Part shown: one piece after another, positions 11,344 through 23,098 of the stretch
Numbering within the stretch: position 1 is the stretch's first letter
How the letters are laid out: the number at the start of each line of letters is the position of its first letter
Assembly (NCBI GenBank): GCA_964019335.1
Contig: OZ025690.1
Coordinates: 310,001 to 374,000 of the forward strand
Direction: 5' to 3'
Source: Diplonema japonicum
Taxonomy: Eukaryota > Euglenozoa > Diplonemea > Diplonemida > Diplonemidae
Length of the DNA stretch: 64,000 nucleotides
The notes under the pieces: generated by a model
The model's input: the letters and a program-made list of their open reading frames with translations, nothing else
The model's database searches: none
Told to the model about the DNA's origin: nothing
Position numbers and translations under genes: made by a program

Positions 11344-12687
11344 TCAATCTTCGAACTTAACCAGCATTTTATACTGGTCCTTCTTCCAAAATGTGGGGTC
11401 GGTCGCGAAAAGCATGGAAGAGGTATCGCCATCGTCGTCTAGGTTGAGATCGCCAAGAGAAGTTGTTACTTCTGTGGAGATGAGAGATCCTTCTGGAGCG
11501 AGAAGCACGCCAGCGACAGGGGACTGCAAGGTGATCTTGGCGTCTGACACATAAGGTTCGTACTCCGAGTTTAACGCCTTTCCAACGAGACATTTCTGAA
11601 CAAACTCGCGTGGAGTCCACGATCGCGACGCTGTGATGATAGTGGGCGGCGCAGAGGTGCTGCAAGAAGCATCAGGCGGAAAGCTCTGAACCTGCCCGTA
11701 CACTCCGTGGTCGATCGAGTTCCCATTGTACAAAAAATAATTATCCATTATCGCGTTGCAGTTCGTCGCCATTTTGAGCACCTCGTTGCAACAAGCAGCG
11801 GCGATAATGGCGTTGGTGCTCGCGATGGCTGGGATGATATTCTTCACAACACCCTGAGTAAAGGGGTATGTTATCCCGTCGATGCCGTGCTTGGCACCTC
11901 TCTCCGCGGCTTTTCCAGCGATCCACATAATGTGTTCCTCGTTGTCCCCGTCGATTTCCACGCCTTTTCCGAACGGGTACGAGTCCCGCCATTCTTTTTC
12001 CTTTATGTACATAACACAGTGTTCTGGCAGTCTTGGAACGTTTTCAAGCGTGCACATTGGGTAGGACACCTGTGGTGGGAACATCCATTCTGTGCTTTCA
12101 ATGCATGCTGTCGAACCGATCATTACAACCCTCGCGTGGCCTTTAAATCCTTCTGTTCCGCCGTCGATCATAGGAATTGTCGATGAAGGTACCGCGGTGG
12201 TGCCGTCGGGGCCTTCTTCCCATGTTGTGAGCTCTGCGATTTTTGCATTTATCCATCTTCTTGCTGTCAGGGAGTCCAGCCCGAGTACAATGCACGCGAA
12301 TTGTCTGTAGAAATCATTGTCCATATCTTGAATCATGCAGTGGTGCCATTTGATTTCAACATCTGCCACGCGGTTCATGACGAACTCTGCTGCGATCTTC
12401 GCTTTTGGTTTTCCGATGTCCTTTTCCCTGAACAGAAATTGTCGGTTCAAGTTGCTGAGGTCGATTTCATCCATGTCGATGACCTCCATGTCCCTGAAGC
12501 CTATCAGGGCAAGATCTTTTAGAATCTCGCAGCCAAGTCCCCCTGCACCGACGACCAATAATTTCAAGTCACCCCAGTCATCTCCGGTGGGAGACGCCGC
12601 CCACCCCTCGTCTTCCTGTTCCCCCGAGGGCCTCCAGCAATGGTTGCGCAGTTCGGCCCACCTTTCATCATGTGGTGGATCAGTCAT
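11344..12687 (-). CDS. UBA3: NEDD8-activating enzyme E1 catalytic subunit UBA3 (447 aa)
   Basis: The protein carries the nucleotide-binding GAGGLGCEILKDL motif at residues 47-59, the DMDEIDLSNLNRQFLFR segment at 71-87 and the catalytic cysteine at about 212 in the motif YPMCTLENVPRLPEHC. This spacing and wording are those of UBA3 rather than the longer UBA1 or UBA2. Together with an APPBP1/NAE1-like partner it should adenylate NEDD8 and load it on the E2 UBC12. Its length is normal for the family. The C-terminal part (from about 355) is the ubiquitin-fold-like domain that recruits the E2. The start at 12687 follows an A/G-rich leader. Confidence 0.95.
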   Translation of the reverse strand: MTDPPHDERWAELRNHCWRPSGEQEDEGWAASPTGDDWGDLKLLVVGAGGLGCEILKDLALIGFRDMEVIDMDEIDLSNLNRQFLFREKDIGKPKAKIAAEFVMNRVADVEIKWHHCMIQDMDNDFYRQFACIVLGLDSLTARRWINAKIAELTTWEEGPDGTTAVPSSTIPMIDGGTEGFKGHARVVMIGSTACIESTEWMFPPQVSYPMCTLENVPRLPEHCVMYIKEKEWRDSYPFGKGVEIDGDNEEHIMWIAGKAAERGAKHGIDGITYPFTQGVVKNIIPAIASTNAIIAAACCNEVLKMATNCNAIMDNYFLYNGNSIDHGVYGQVQSFPPDASCSTSAPPTIITASRSWTPREFVQKCLVGKALNSEYEPYVSDAKITLQSPVAGVLLAPEGSLISTEVTTSLGDLNLDDDGDTSSMLFATDPTFWKKDQYKMLVKFED

Positions 12688-12888
12688 ATTTCTTTTTTCT
12701 CCCCGCTTTTGTATTTTATTTTTTTATTGTAAGGGGGGGGGGGGGAAGAAGAACTTGATAAAATTTCAGTGGGTATGGATTTCTTTTTTTGGGAGGGGGG
12801 GGATTCTTCACAAAAAACCAAAAAAAAAAACGGGCATGCTCTTTTCCCTTTTTTCTCCCCCCCCCCCCCGAGAAAAAAATACTTGTTT

Positions 12889-15426
12889 TCACCTCTGTAA
12901 AGAAGTCATACGATATAATGTTATTCTGCGTTTCAGTACCTTTTTGTGCAAACATTGCAAGCTCGATCTTTCAGAATCTTGAAGGGTTTCTAATGTTTCA
13001 CGGGTGGCAGCCTCTGTTCGTTCGAACCGGCGCACCTCCTTCCACGCGGTCACGAAAAGATGTTCCTCATGAATAGACATACAATCCTGAAACTCCGCGG
13101 TTTGAAACGATGTCACTCCACATCGGTCAAGGAATTCTTGATGGTAAAGCTTTGCGAATGAAGACGGTGTGGCTTTATGTTGAAGATCCTTTGCTAAGAT
13201 CCATCTATTCTCATCTTCCAGATGCTCGATCTCACATCTGTTCATCTTCTCATCGCGGTGAATGTCTCCGTATCGGTCGCCATTCTGCGTCACAACCCAA
13301 ATCTCTTTTATTTTGTCAAAATGCGTAGATTCGTTTGACTCGACAACGAACCGTGAACGTTGTTCTGAAGACCAACATTGCGTGAGCAGAACCGTTTTCT
13401 TTTCGCCGAACATGGTTTGAAAGATTTCCAAGAACGAACGGCATTGCTCCGCCTCGATTTTGCTTCTGCAAGCAACCTCTTCGATTCCGGAAAACCGTCT
13501 TCCGTACAATAAAATCGCGTCAACGGTTCGCGCCCGGAATACCGTCGCAAAATGTGATCGGGAGTACATTTCCTCAGTGTGTATCCGACCCCGTGAGACG
13601 GTTTCTTCTACGGACATTATGTTGTAACAAAGCTTGTTGAAACCTGCTGTCAGATTTGCATTGTGTTCTGATAACAGATCGGTTTCGCACTGTAACCTCG
13701 ATTTGCATTCCTCCGCTTGAAGAGTTAAACCAGGGATAATTATGGTGTGTTCTTCTTGTATTTTCTGACGAGTTTCGGATTCTTTGGATTCTAGATCGTA
13801 CGGTCGAGGGGTTCCTGTGTTTATTCGTAGAAACGGTGACATATTTGCGGGTGATGTTGTCGTGCTCACCGGGCTGGCGACTGACGTTTCAAATATATCT
13901 GTTAAATTAACAATGTTCACCGAGCGCCCGAACACTCCCGGGGTTTTCGGGCGGCTTCGAAATGTTCTCGGCGCGCATTTGAGATTATGCTTAAAAGTTT
14001 TTTCGAGGACTTCAATGCGATTGTTCGTAATTTCCGCCCATTCGGCTTGCTTTTGCTTCCTTGAACGCTGGTTCTCGAGAATCTGTTTCCGCTCGTCGGG
14101 AGGCTGCGGTTCCAACAACAACGAACTCGCTGCGGTTGCAACGTAGTTTGAAAGATCGAGCATTTTTTCGCGAAGCTGGATCTCCCTTGTCTTTCTGATG
14201 TCGAACCGCATTGTGTGTATTCTAGCGTGTTTTCCTATTGCCCCGGAACGGAAGTCGGAAAAAAACCTTTCGATGATCTTAACTGCGGGACCGTGAGCCG
14301 GTTCTGTCAGGAGCGCCTGGTTCTTCTCAGTTAGAACTAAAACTTTTCGCCGGAGATCTTCTTTTTCGATGACCCTTTTCCGTTTCACTGTTTCGTCGAG
14401 CTCTTGGATGTAAAGCGTTCTGTCGCCCTCGATGCCCTTTGTGCCTTGGTCGAACAGCTGCCGGGTTTCTGCAAACTTGCGGTTCTCCGTGTTTAGAACG
14501 GTGGTTCGTTTCGATAATTCCTGGTTTATGACGAGATCTTGCGCGTGGATGTGCTCTTGTTCCACGTCGGCTTGCATAGCTTTGTGGAGGGAGATGTTCG
14601 TATTTCTCACCGTAGTTTTTACTTCTGTTATTTTCTGGTCGGCTTGGTCCTTCCACAACAGAAATAAATCGGTTCTGAGGGCTCGCTTCCCGAAGGAGGA
14701 ATTTTTCGTGTTTTTCATGAACAACTCGACCTTGCGAACCGCGAGCTTCGCCTTCGGGTTGGTGAGCAGCGAGCGAAGCCAGATATCCCGTTTCGACTCC
14801 TTCCGCTTCTTCAGCTCTTCTGTGTCCTTTGCAAAACCGCTTTTCAGTTTTGATCGAGACGCTGCTTCATCGTCTGCTAGAAGTACGGACTCTGCATGAT
14901 ATTCTCTGAGTAACCGCCTGCGATGTCTGCTGAAGACGACTAAAGGTTGTTCCGGGGGATCGGGTACTAAGGGTGGTTTTGGAGTGGGTGAACGTTGTTG
15001 CTTTTCTTCCTCAACGATTTTTGAAGAAACAGGCGGCTGAGTTTTCAGGTTGATGTGGTACTGCCGCGCGTTCCCCATCAGCGCGTGTTCGAACTCTTGC
15101 GATAGGATGATATGCACTCTTGCTTCTTGTTCGAAGGCTTTCAGCGTCCCTGCGACACGGGAGTCCAACAGTTCGTCGTCTTCTTCAGCAATTATTTTTT
15201 CGATTCTTGGTTTCGGTGTCGGGCTTGCCTTGTACCTTACCCTTCCCCACGTTGCTGTCTGCTCGCACGACCAAGAAGGTAGTTTCGCGCTTGTCGGCCG
15301 TTGAACACTTTTTCTCTGCATGCCATGACTCACCCTCCTCACAGGGCTTGCCGAGGACACTCTCTTCGGTTTTACCGGACCATTGCCTACTGAGGGCTCC
15401 CCAAAAAGTGGAACGTCATATGGCAT
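12889..15426 (-). CDS. Long coiled-coil protein, unrecognised (845 aa)
   Basis: The start at 15426 (MPYDVPLFGEPSVG) is taken because upstream sequence in frame is pure K/F and G-run. The N-terminal 150 residues are Pro/Ser/Lys-rich. From about residue 190 nearly the whole protein is heptad-like with many E, K, R and L (for example EELKKRKESKRD). Two breaks occur, one near a Pro/Ser-rich stretch around residues 500-540. There are no cysteine clusters, membrane segments or nucleotide-binding motifs. A cytoskeletal or flagellar structural role would fit but is inference only. The last codons before the TGA at 12,889 could include a further small intron; I could not resolve one. Confidence 0.75.
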   Translation of the reverse strand: MPYDVPLFGEPSVGNGPVKPKRVSSASPVRRVSHGMQRKSVQRPTSAKLPSWSCEQTATWGRVRYKASPTPKPRIEKIIAEEDDELLDSRVAGTLKAFEQEARVHIILSQEFEHALMGNARQYHINLKTQPPVSSKIVEEEKQQRSPTPKPPLVPDPPEQPLVVFSRHRRRLLREYHAESVLLADDEAASRSKLKSGFAKDTEELKKRKESKRDIWLRSLLTNPKAKLAVRKVELFMKNTKNSSFGKRALRTDLFLLWKDQADQKITEVKTTVRNTNISLHKAMQADVEQEHIHAQDLVINQELSKRTTVLNTENRKFAETRQLFDQGTKGIEGDRTLYIQELDETVKRKRVIEKEDLRRKVLVLTEKNQALLTEPAHGPAVKIIERFFSDFRSGAIGKHARIHTMRFDIRKTREIQLREKMLDLSNYVATAASSLLLEPQPPDERKQILENQRSRKQKQAEWAEITNNRIEVLEKTFKHNLKCAPRTFRSRPKTPGVFGRSVNIVNLTDIFETSVASPVSTTTSPANMSPFLRINTGTPRPYDLESKESETRQKIQEEHTIIIPGLTLQAEECKSRLQCETDLLSEHNANLTAGFNKLCYNIMSVEETVSRGRIHTEEMYSRSHFATVFRARTVDAILLYGRRFSGIEEVACRSKIEAEQCRSFLEIFQTMFGEKKTVLLTQCWSSEQRSRFVVESNESTHFDKIKEIWVVTQNGDRYGDIHRDEKMNRCEIEHLEDENRWILAKDLQHKATPSSFAKLYHQEFLDRCGVTSFQTAEFQDCMSIHEEHLFVTAWKEVRRFERTEAATRETLETLQDSERSSLQCLHKKVLKRRITLYRMTSLQR

Positions 15427-15923
15427 TAGGTTTTTTTTTTTTTTAAAGTACTTTAAAAAAGTTGTGAGGGGGGGGGGGGGGGGGGTATGTTTATATTTCT
15501 TTTTGAAAAATAAAATAAAAAAAGGGGGGAATAGGGGGGCGGGGCAAGAAAAAAAAAAAAAAAAAAAAAAGAGCCCCGATATTATTTTTTTTTGACCCAT
15601 CTTTGTTTCTAACGGCAAATGTCACTAAATGTTTGGCGGATAAAAAAAAAAAAAAAAAAAAGAAGAAAGTCATGTCAACTTTTTTAGTACCCGCTCCAAA
15701 ATGTTAGTGACATTAGCAGTGTTAAGGAAAAAGAAAATAATGGCCAAAAAAAAGGGGGGGGGGAAATTCTTTCGGTTTCGTTTGTTTTTTTTTTTTTTTC
15801 TTCTTCTTCTTCGAGAGCGGGCTTTTTAAAGATAATATAGGACGGGTGGAATAAAGTTTTTTTTTTAACTACCACCATATCGATTAAAGTAAGGTAGCAA
15901 AAAAAAAAAAAGAAAAATAACTA

Positions 15924-16053
15924 TTTATTGCCAACAAATAATGAGTCATTATTTAACTCGAGTTCCCGAATTTTTTGCACGAGGGCCCGCAGGGCCCGAG
16001 TGCAAAAAAACGGGTAACGAGTGTTAAATAATGGCTCATTTGGCGGCAAGTAA
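15924..16053. repeat. Foldback element, copy 1
   Basis: An imperfect palindrome of about 130 bp. The left arm reads GCCAACAAATAATGAG then ATTATTTAACTCG. The right arm is its near reverse complement, GTGTTAAATAATGGCTCATT then TGGCGGCAAG. The centre is a GC-rich hairpin, GGGCCCGCAGGGCCC. Its termini match those of the palindrome at 22,200-22,267, so it is one member of a dispersed family. It directly abuts the TIR element starting at 16,058. Confidence 0.75.
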
Positions 16054-16057
16054 GTCG

Positions 16058-16447
16058 TTTTATTTCACTCTTCGTCATTTGAGTCACTCACTCTTCACTG
16101 CTTTCACTGCTGTTTTTTTTCACGCAGGTCAGCCTTTTTGGGGAGTTTCCTAAGGTAATATGGGGTTGCTATTTCGCCGTGGCATTTAAAGGGAAAGTAA
16201 GGCACTTATTCCCACTTTTAAGGGCTGGAATGGCCTCAGATGGCCAAAAATAGTCAAAATACCCCCACCCCAAAAAAATTTTTCAAGGGGTTGGGTGCAT
16301 TTTTTTCCACGGCGAGACTCATTTTTCCACTCTGAAGGGCCATTATTTAACTGCAAAATCTCATTATTTAACTAGTTAAATAATGGCGATTTCGCGTTAA
16401 ATAATGAGGCCCCTAGTGAGTGAAGAAAATGACGAAGAGTGAAATAA
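16058..16447. mobile_element. Short TIR element (MITE-like, 390 bp)
   Basis: The left end begins TTTATTTCACTCTTCGTCAT and continues into TCACTCACT. The right end (about 16,414-16,447) is its reverse complement, with only a few mismatches in about 34 bp. The interior has no ORF and carries several inverted copies of ATTATTTAAC near its right end (16,342-16,405). This is the form of a non-autonomous DNA transposon. No transposase in the window has matching ends. Confidence 0.7.
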
Positions 16448-17567
16448 AGAAAAAAAGAAGAAGAAGAAAAAAAAAGCGAATGGAAAAAAAGAAAAGGGAA
16501 AAAAAAAAAAAAAACAGGACGAGAGAAATAAAGAGAGGAATATGAGAGGTATATATCGTGTAGAAAAAAAAAGAGAAAAAAAAAAGGCAACCCTGGGGGG
16601 GAAGGGGACTTGGCAATTCTCTGAAAGGAGGGAAAGGAAAGAGCTTTTGTATTTTCTTTTATTCTTTCTTTTTTCTTTTCTTTTTATCCATGGTTAAAAG
16701 AAAATAAGAGAGAAAGAGTAAGTAAGTAAGGAGGCCGAAGAGATACGGGGAAAGAAAGAAATTGCTCTGATTGGGGGTATAGAAACCAATCTAAGGGGAA
16801 AAAAAAAGGGGGGGAGGGGGGTACACAAGCACACCACACCACAATTAGTTTAGATAAGCTATTCTTTCGCAAAGAAAAGTTCGTCTTTTGAGGGGGGTCA
16901 AAGGAATATGTAACTTCGACCTTAAAAAAAATCTAGAAATTCCTGTAGGGGGCACATTTTTTTTTTAATCTCATTCCACAAGCTTTGCTTGGTGTAGTCT
17001 TCAAAAATTAGCCATGTTCAGGCATTGCCGAGGCCTTCTCTACAAAAAAAAAAAGGAAAAAAAATAAAAAAAAAAAAAAAAAAAAAAACCACAGGCCCAC
17101 TCATTCTGACAAAGAAAATAGGTTTAAAAAAAAAAAAAGTGAATAAAAAAAAATAAGAGGGCCTAACCGGCCGGGCGAAAAAAAAAAAAAAAAAAGGTGT
17201 TTTCCTCCCCCTTTTTTTTTTCTTCTTCTTTTTTTTTGAGAAAACCAACAGGACGGGGTACCTGTAAGTTTGCAATAACACGCTTGCCCTCCCCCCCCCC
17301 TTTTTTTTTGAAAACCCGCTAAAAAATGGCAGAGTAAGTACCAGAAAGGTGTAAATCAATCATCTGAGTATACAACTCGATCTATTTTTGCGCTGGTGCT
17401 CACAAAAAAAGAAATATTTTCAGGGGCCCGAGGGCACTCCATGGAGAGAATAGTAGAAATCTACATAAAAGAAACTTTTAACTTTTGGGGCATTTCCCCC
17501 GGCTAAGTTTCGGGGCTAGCTTCGAGTCTGTATGGGTCGATACAAAAAAAAAAAAAAAAAAAAAAAA

Positions 17568-17602
<35 letters not shown>

Positions 17603-17977
17603 AACTTTTAAAGCAAAAAAAAAAAAAAAAAAAAAAAAAGTTGCACTATTTTTCCCAATAAAAAAATATATCTTTTGCATGTTTTCTACATTTCTTTTTC
17701 TTCTTCTTTTTTTTTTTTTTTTTTTTTTTTTTTGAAGAAATGATTCTGTTGTTGACACGTGTTTCGATTTTTTTTTTAAAACTGTTATTTCTTTTTTTTC
17801 TTCTCCTTTCCCTTCCTTCGTTCTCTCCATTCATTGAAAAAAATATAAAAAAAATAGAGGGGTGCGAGAAGTGTTTTTTTTTTTAAAAAAAAGGGGGAGG
17901 TAGGGGAAAAAAAATTAACACAATGTTTGACCCCTCGAGTTGTCTCGTGATCCACACTAGATTTAAATATAGCTTTC

Positions 17978-18025
<48 letters not shown>

Positions 18026-18804
18026 AACAAGAAATTGTGCATCACAATGCACGTTTAAAAAAAAAAAATCTACACTTCGCGCACTCCCCTTCTCTTGCAC
18101 TGTGCGACCGGTGTTTCATGAGCAAGCACATGCTCATCCTACTCCCCCCCCCCCTTTTTTTTTAAAGGTCAAGTCAGAAACGGCCTCTTTCCAGGGGTTT
18201 CAAGAAAGACAATGTGTATAATAATAATAATAAAAAGCGTTTCTCTAATTGTTGTTTCCCCCTTACTTAGTTTCAGCACAAAAAAAAAAAAAAGTAACTT
18301 CTAAGTTAAAGTTATAGGGGGAGAGGAGTCATCACGTTGGCCCATTCCACCAGTTTCTTTTTTTGTACTTTCGCATGGTCATTGTTGTTATTACGCCTCA
18401 TAATTCTAAAACCCGTTGTTTTTTTTTTTTGACCCCTATTTCTCAGCCAACTTTCTAGAGCCATTTTAGGACTTGCATAAAGGGTTTTAGAGATCTGGAG
18501 CGTTTTGATTATTATTTTTTGGTGCCAAATAGTAACGATACTATTTTTTTTTCTTTTTTTTTCTGAGCTATTTTTGTGTACCTTGTGTAAGAACTATTCA
18601 GGGAATTTTAAAAAAAAAAAGAAATTGTTGCTTGCTCAAAATATTCAGTAGAATATAAAAAAAAAAACCCCCCCAAAAAAAAAGTGTGGACGCTGTCCGC
18701 GAAAAGTTACATTTCAAAAGGGGGAGGGGGGGAAAGAAAAGAAGAAAAAGATTACCGGTACTTCCACATTTCCCTTGGAAACTATGGCCTAATAACGAAG
18801 ATGT

Positions 18805-18856
<52 letters not shown>

Positions 18857-19119
18857 CCAAACGCATAATGCTGTCCAATGTCAACGCCTGATATTTCCAT
18901 AACCCCGTCAATGCAAGGTGCTGTGCTGCATATTCCCTTCGTTTGTGCACAGCCAAGGGTTAACCTGTAGAAAGGACAAGCCCAGCAATGCCGCCCATTA
19001 CTTTTTTTTTTAGCACTAACAATTCATTGTCAATATATTGCATTTCTTGTTCATGCGAAAAAAAAAAAAAAAAAAAAGATGGTTTTCTCGATACTTCAAG
19101 GATTGACAGGGCATAGGGG

Positions 19120-19147
19120 ATACTTGGCGGTAAGTAAGTCAGTTCAT
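19120..19147. repeat. Solo terminus of the foldback family
   Basis: The segment ACTTGGCGGTAAGTAAGTCA matches the right terminus of copy 1 (TTGGCGGCAAGTAAGTCG at 16,040-16,057) and the outer arm of the copy at 22,200. No second arm is evident nearby because a T-run follows, so it is read as a decayed or truncated copy. Confidence 0.5.
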
Positions 19148-19214
19148 TACACCCGTTTTTGTCATTTTTTTTTTTTTTTAAATTTTAAAATTCCACATCT
19201 CGTGTAACAATAAT

Positions 19215-19267
<53 letters not shown>

Positions 19268-20312
19268 ACCAGCGGTAACAAAATGCCACGGGTAATATGC
19301 CTAACGTACACAAAGTAAGGTAGGTTAAAATCTATGGGGAAGAGAGGGGGGAAGCGCTGGGAGAGGGGAGGAACAGACCGAACGCAGCCACGTGCGCCTG
19401 GAGTCGCCCCAGTAGACTCGAAGTCCGTGAAATACGAGGAGTGGGAAGGAACAAGGGGATAAAATACTGAAATAGGTTGGAAAGGGAGCGGGAAGGGGGG
19501 AAAAGTTTACTATTTCTTTCCCCCCTCCCAACCCTTTCTTCTTCGGGGTGATTTTCTTTTTTTTTTTCTTTTTTTTTCGTTTCTCTCCAATAGCACTACA
19601 AATAAAAAAAAAAGGGGATGGCGGCTTTTTAAAACCCTTAGATCACTTACGAAACAATTTTACAGTCCCTCCTCCCCCTTTTCTTGCGAGTAAGAAGAAA
19701 CTCGAGAAGCTGCAAAGTCTGCAACCTTGTAAAAAAAAAAAAACACTATGATAGGAACGTAGTGGTTAGCAAAGGCCCACTGCGGTGGCGTGCCTACCTT
19801 ATGATGCTCCCCTTTTGGGGTCGTTTATATCTTCCAATCCTTTCTTTTCGGTAATCTTCTCAGTCCTTAAAAAAGACTGTCTTTATTTGATTACAGAGGG
19901 CACACCGCGGCCGAGTTGTAGCTTCTTCTGCGTTCCGCGTCGTGTCCTTAATGCGTGCGGTGTGCAGCTCAACCCTAGCCGGGGCGTCCCGGGTAACTAC
20001 GATGCTGCACTCGTGCAGTTTGCTGCCTGTTCGTCACCCTGAGCATCTGCGTTACGTTCTTCCACTCGGGCGCTACCGGTGATGACCGACGAGGAACAAC
20101 ACATCTGATGTTTTTTCTTATATTTTCCTAGTATCCCCACCACCCAAAAAAACTCTGGCTGAGGGGAGGGTTTTGGGATGCAAATAAATTCTTTTTTTTT
20201 TTACAGCTTTTTTTTAAAAAAAAGCCGTGTTTTTTTTTTCTTTTTTTTTCTTCCCTCCTCCTTGAGAACTGTTTCTTCTGCCCTTCTCTCCCACTGTGTG
20301 CTATTGGTAATA

Positions 20313-20357
<45 letters not shown>

Positions 20358-21040
20358 AAGTCTTCGGTGGCTTTTTCCCGAAGGTACGAGGGGAAGGGAG
20401 TAAAAAAATAAGAGATTTGATAAAGGAGGTTCCCGTTTTGGACCATCCCCCCTTGTCTCTACGTATCTACCCCTTTCTCCCTTATGGGCCTCGGCCTTTC
20501 TTTCTTGTTCAGCTTTTTCGGCTGTGCTCGCTCATGTTTGTTAGTTCCGCCCCCTGACTAAATAAAGAATAAAAACTGTTTCCTCCCCCCCCTTTTTTTT
20601 TAGATATTCCCCGCAAATATCTTCTTTTGATTTCTGCCTTGAGTCGAGGGCTTCCCACAAGCATGAGAAAAAAAAAGAAGAGGGGGAAGAGAAAAAAAAG
20701 GGGAAGGGAAACAAGGATAACGGAGAGATGTTAAAAAAAATGGAGAAAGGGGGGGGAGGGGGAATAGAAAATGTTCGCAAAAAAAAAAAATAATAATAAT
20801 AAGGGAGAAAGGGGAGGGAAGGGGAGGGGGATAAAAGTTATGGTCTCGTGCAGACTTCCGTTGAAATACTACTTAGTCCTCTAGTGGAATTCAAGTAGTA
20901 GTAAGAAATTTAAAAAAAAAAAAAATGGCCCGCGCTTGTTTTGTTGTACAAGTGCAGCTTCTAATAGATAAGTGCTTTTTATTTTCAGATCTTTTTATAA
21001 AATAAAAAATTTCACTAAAAAATACTATAACTTTATAAAG

Positions 21041-21074
<34 letters not shown>

Positions 21075-21539
21075 ACACACAGAGTAAAACCATTTGGCTC
21101 GAACGGTAAGTAAGCTGTTTTTCTTTTTTTTTTTTTTTTTTCCCTACACCCTTTCGTCATTGGAGTTTCAAAACTCACAGTACTTTGGACCAGAGTCGCT
21201 TAATCAGCAGCATTACGGCCCATAAGGAAATCGAGAAGAAAAAAAAAAAATTGAGTCGAAGCTGCTTTAAAAAAACCCCCTTTTTTTCTAGTGTACAACG
21301 AAAATAATTAAGACTTTGGAAAGAAAAAAACCGCAGCCGTATAAAAATTTTGCACAATCACACATTCCCAGAGCGCGTGAGGATACTGACGAGGGGATTT
21401 TTAAAAAAAAAAGAATAAACGCCGTTGGTTACCTCCCTCAAATTAAACTCATACCGTGTATGTAAAGCAAGCATGAAAAACAAAACAAAAAAGATTTAAC
21501 TCAAAATAGGGTACACGGTACTTCCATTCACACACGTGG

Positions 21540-21574
<35 letters not shown>

Positions 21575-21713
21575 TTTTTGATATACCTTGCAACCTAATT
21601 TTTTTGTTTTAGAGATTTTATAACGCAGCATGGGGAAAGGAAAATGTGTTTTACAGTTTTTTTTTTTTTTTTTTTTTCTTTTTTTCCCTTGTCTTGCTTT
21701 TTCCCCCTTGCTG

Positions 21714-21766
<53 letters not shown>

Positions 21767-21864
21767 CGTAGGTTAAGAACTCAGGGTATACAGCCCCCTA
21801 AAAGTGGCCATATTTTCCTAGGCCCCTTTCTTACATCAAAGGAAGTAAACTAGGGCAGGGAAGG

Positions 21865-21905
<41 letters not shown>

Positions 21906-22199
21906 TAGGCAAGAAATAGGAAGGCATGAGCGTGATCAGGAGAAGGGGGCGGGGGAGGGGGGCACGATTCACCCTTAGTGTGCTTACACTCCATCTTCCT
22001 TGGGCTCTTTTGAAGGACGTCGAAACAAAGTGAAGGGTTGTTCGCACGAGATGACGGGGGGGGGGGGGGGATATTTTATTTCTTTGAAAACTACTTTTTT
22101 GCACGTGTGTTTAGACGGGTTGGGACCCGAAGAGAGATTAAAATGGAAAAAAATAAAAAAAAAGTAATTCTCAGAATGTCGTGAGATATAAATAAAACC

Positions 22200-22265
22200 A
22201 CTTTACCCACCGCCAAGTAATGACTTTGTGCCACACCAAAGTAGTCATTACTTGTTGGCAGTAAA

Positions 22266-22267
<2 letters not shown>
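22200..22267. repeat. Foldback element, copy 2 (near-perfect hairpin)
   Basis: CCGCCAAGTAATGACTTTG is followed by a short loop (TGCCACAC) and then CAAAGTAGTCATTACTTG with TTGGCAG. The arms pair almost perfectly except for one small insertion. The outer sequence CTGCCAACAAGTAATGA (reverse strand) equals the start of copy 1 apart from two transitions. It is flanked by a T-run of about 40 bases. Confidence 0.75.
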
Positions 22268-22313
<46 letters not shown>

Positions 22314-23098
22314 GGTCAAGGAGAGGGGAATAGGAACCGTTGGTCGATTCGATTCATTATTTTTCTTTTTTTTCATTCTTTTTTTTTTTTTTTTTTTTTG
22401 ATTTTTTTTTTTTTTTTCCCTTCTCGGTGTTCCAACAAAAAAAAAAAAAAAAAAAAAAAGAGGGGTTTTTAGATATGTAAGGCTTTCTTTTTCCTTTTTT
22501 TTTTTCTTTTCTTTCATATTTTTTTTTTCTTTACCGCTGTTTTCGGTTCGATCTTTTGTTATAAATAAGCTAAAAGAAGAGGGGAAAATTAGCGAGAGAA
22601 AAAAAAAAAAAGAGAAAAAAAAAAAAGATCAACAAAGCCGGCATTCGTTGTTCGGGTGTACAAGCCGGACAAATAGTTGTTTAAAGCAAAAACAAAACAA
22701 AAAAGAAAGAAGAAAAAAAAGAATAAAGTCCTGAGCGCCATCTCGCGTCACCTTAAAAAAGAAATATGGGGGGAAACAAGAGGGGGAAATTAAAAAAAAA
22801 AGAAGAAAAACCATAGAATATTAGAAGGGTAAAAAATAAGGGGAGGAAATTCAAAATAAATATAAAAAAAAAGAAAACATTTCCCACCTCAGTGCCGCAT
22901 TAAAAACACGGTATTTGTCAAGGAAAAAAAAAAAAAAACTCGATAAAATTTCAGTGTGCATGGGGGTGCTCACTGTTCAGGTAGAAATTCACACTAACCT
23001 CTTTTTTTTTTTTTTTTCCGCCCTCAAGAATTAAATTTGAAACAAGCACAACAGGATAAATCGTTACTAACCGTGACTTTTTTTTTTTTTTTTTTTAA

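Larger units (their letters stand above)
15427..23094. other. Gene desert of homopolymers and foldback elements
   Basis: About 7.7 kb with no credible coding region on either strand. Extreme homopolymers include T runs near 18,806-18,856, A runs near 19,217-19,266 and A runs near 21,714-21,765, each about 50 bases. Islands of normal composition lie at 16,020-16,440, 19,320-19,530 and 19,750-20,110. They hold no tRNA, 5S rRNA or spliced-leader gene that I can recognise. The inverted-repeat elements inside are listed separately. Confidence 0.6.

Noticed and set aside
19785-20042. 85-codon plus-strand frame in a GC-balanced island
   Set aside because: No homology-like motif, no splice context, and it is opposite to the array; possible but unsupported. 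A 5S rRNA or spliced-leader gene was considered here and no matching core sequence was seen.
17018-22517. Many poly-Lys or poly-Phe open frames in the gene desert
   Set aside because: They are translations of A- or T-runs with no complex sequence.
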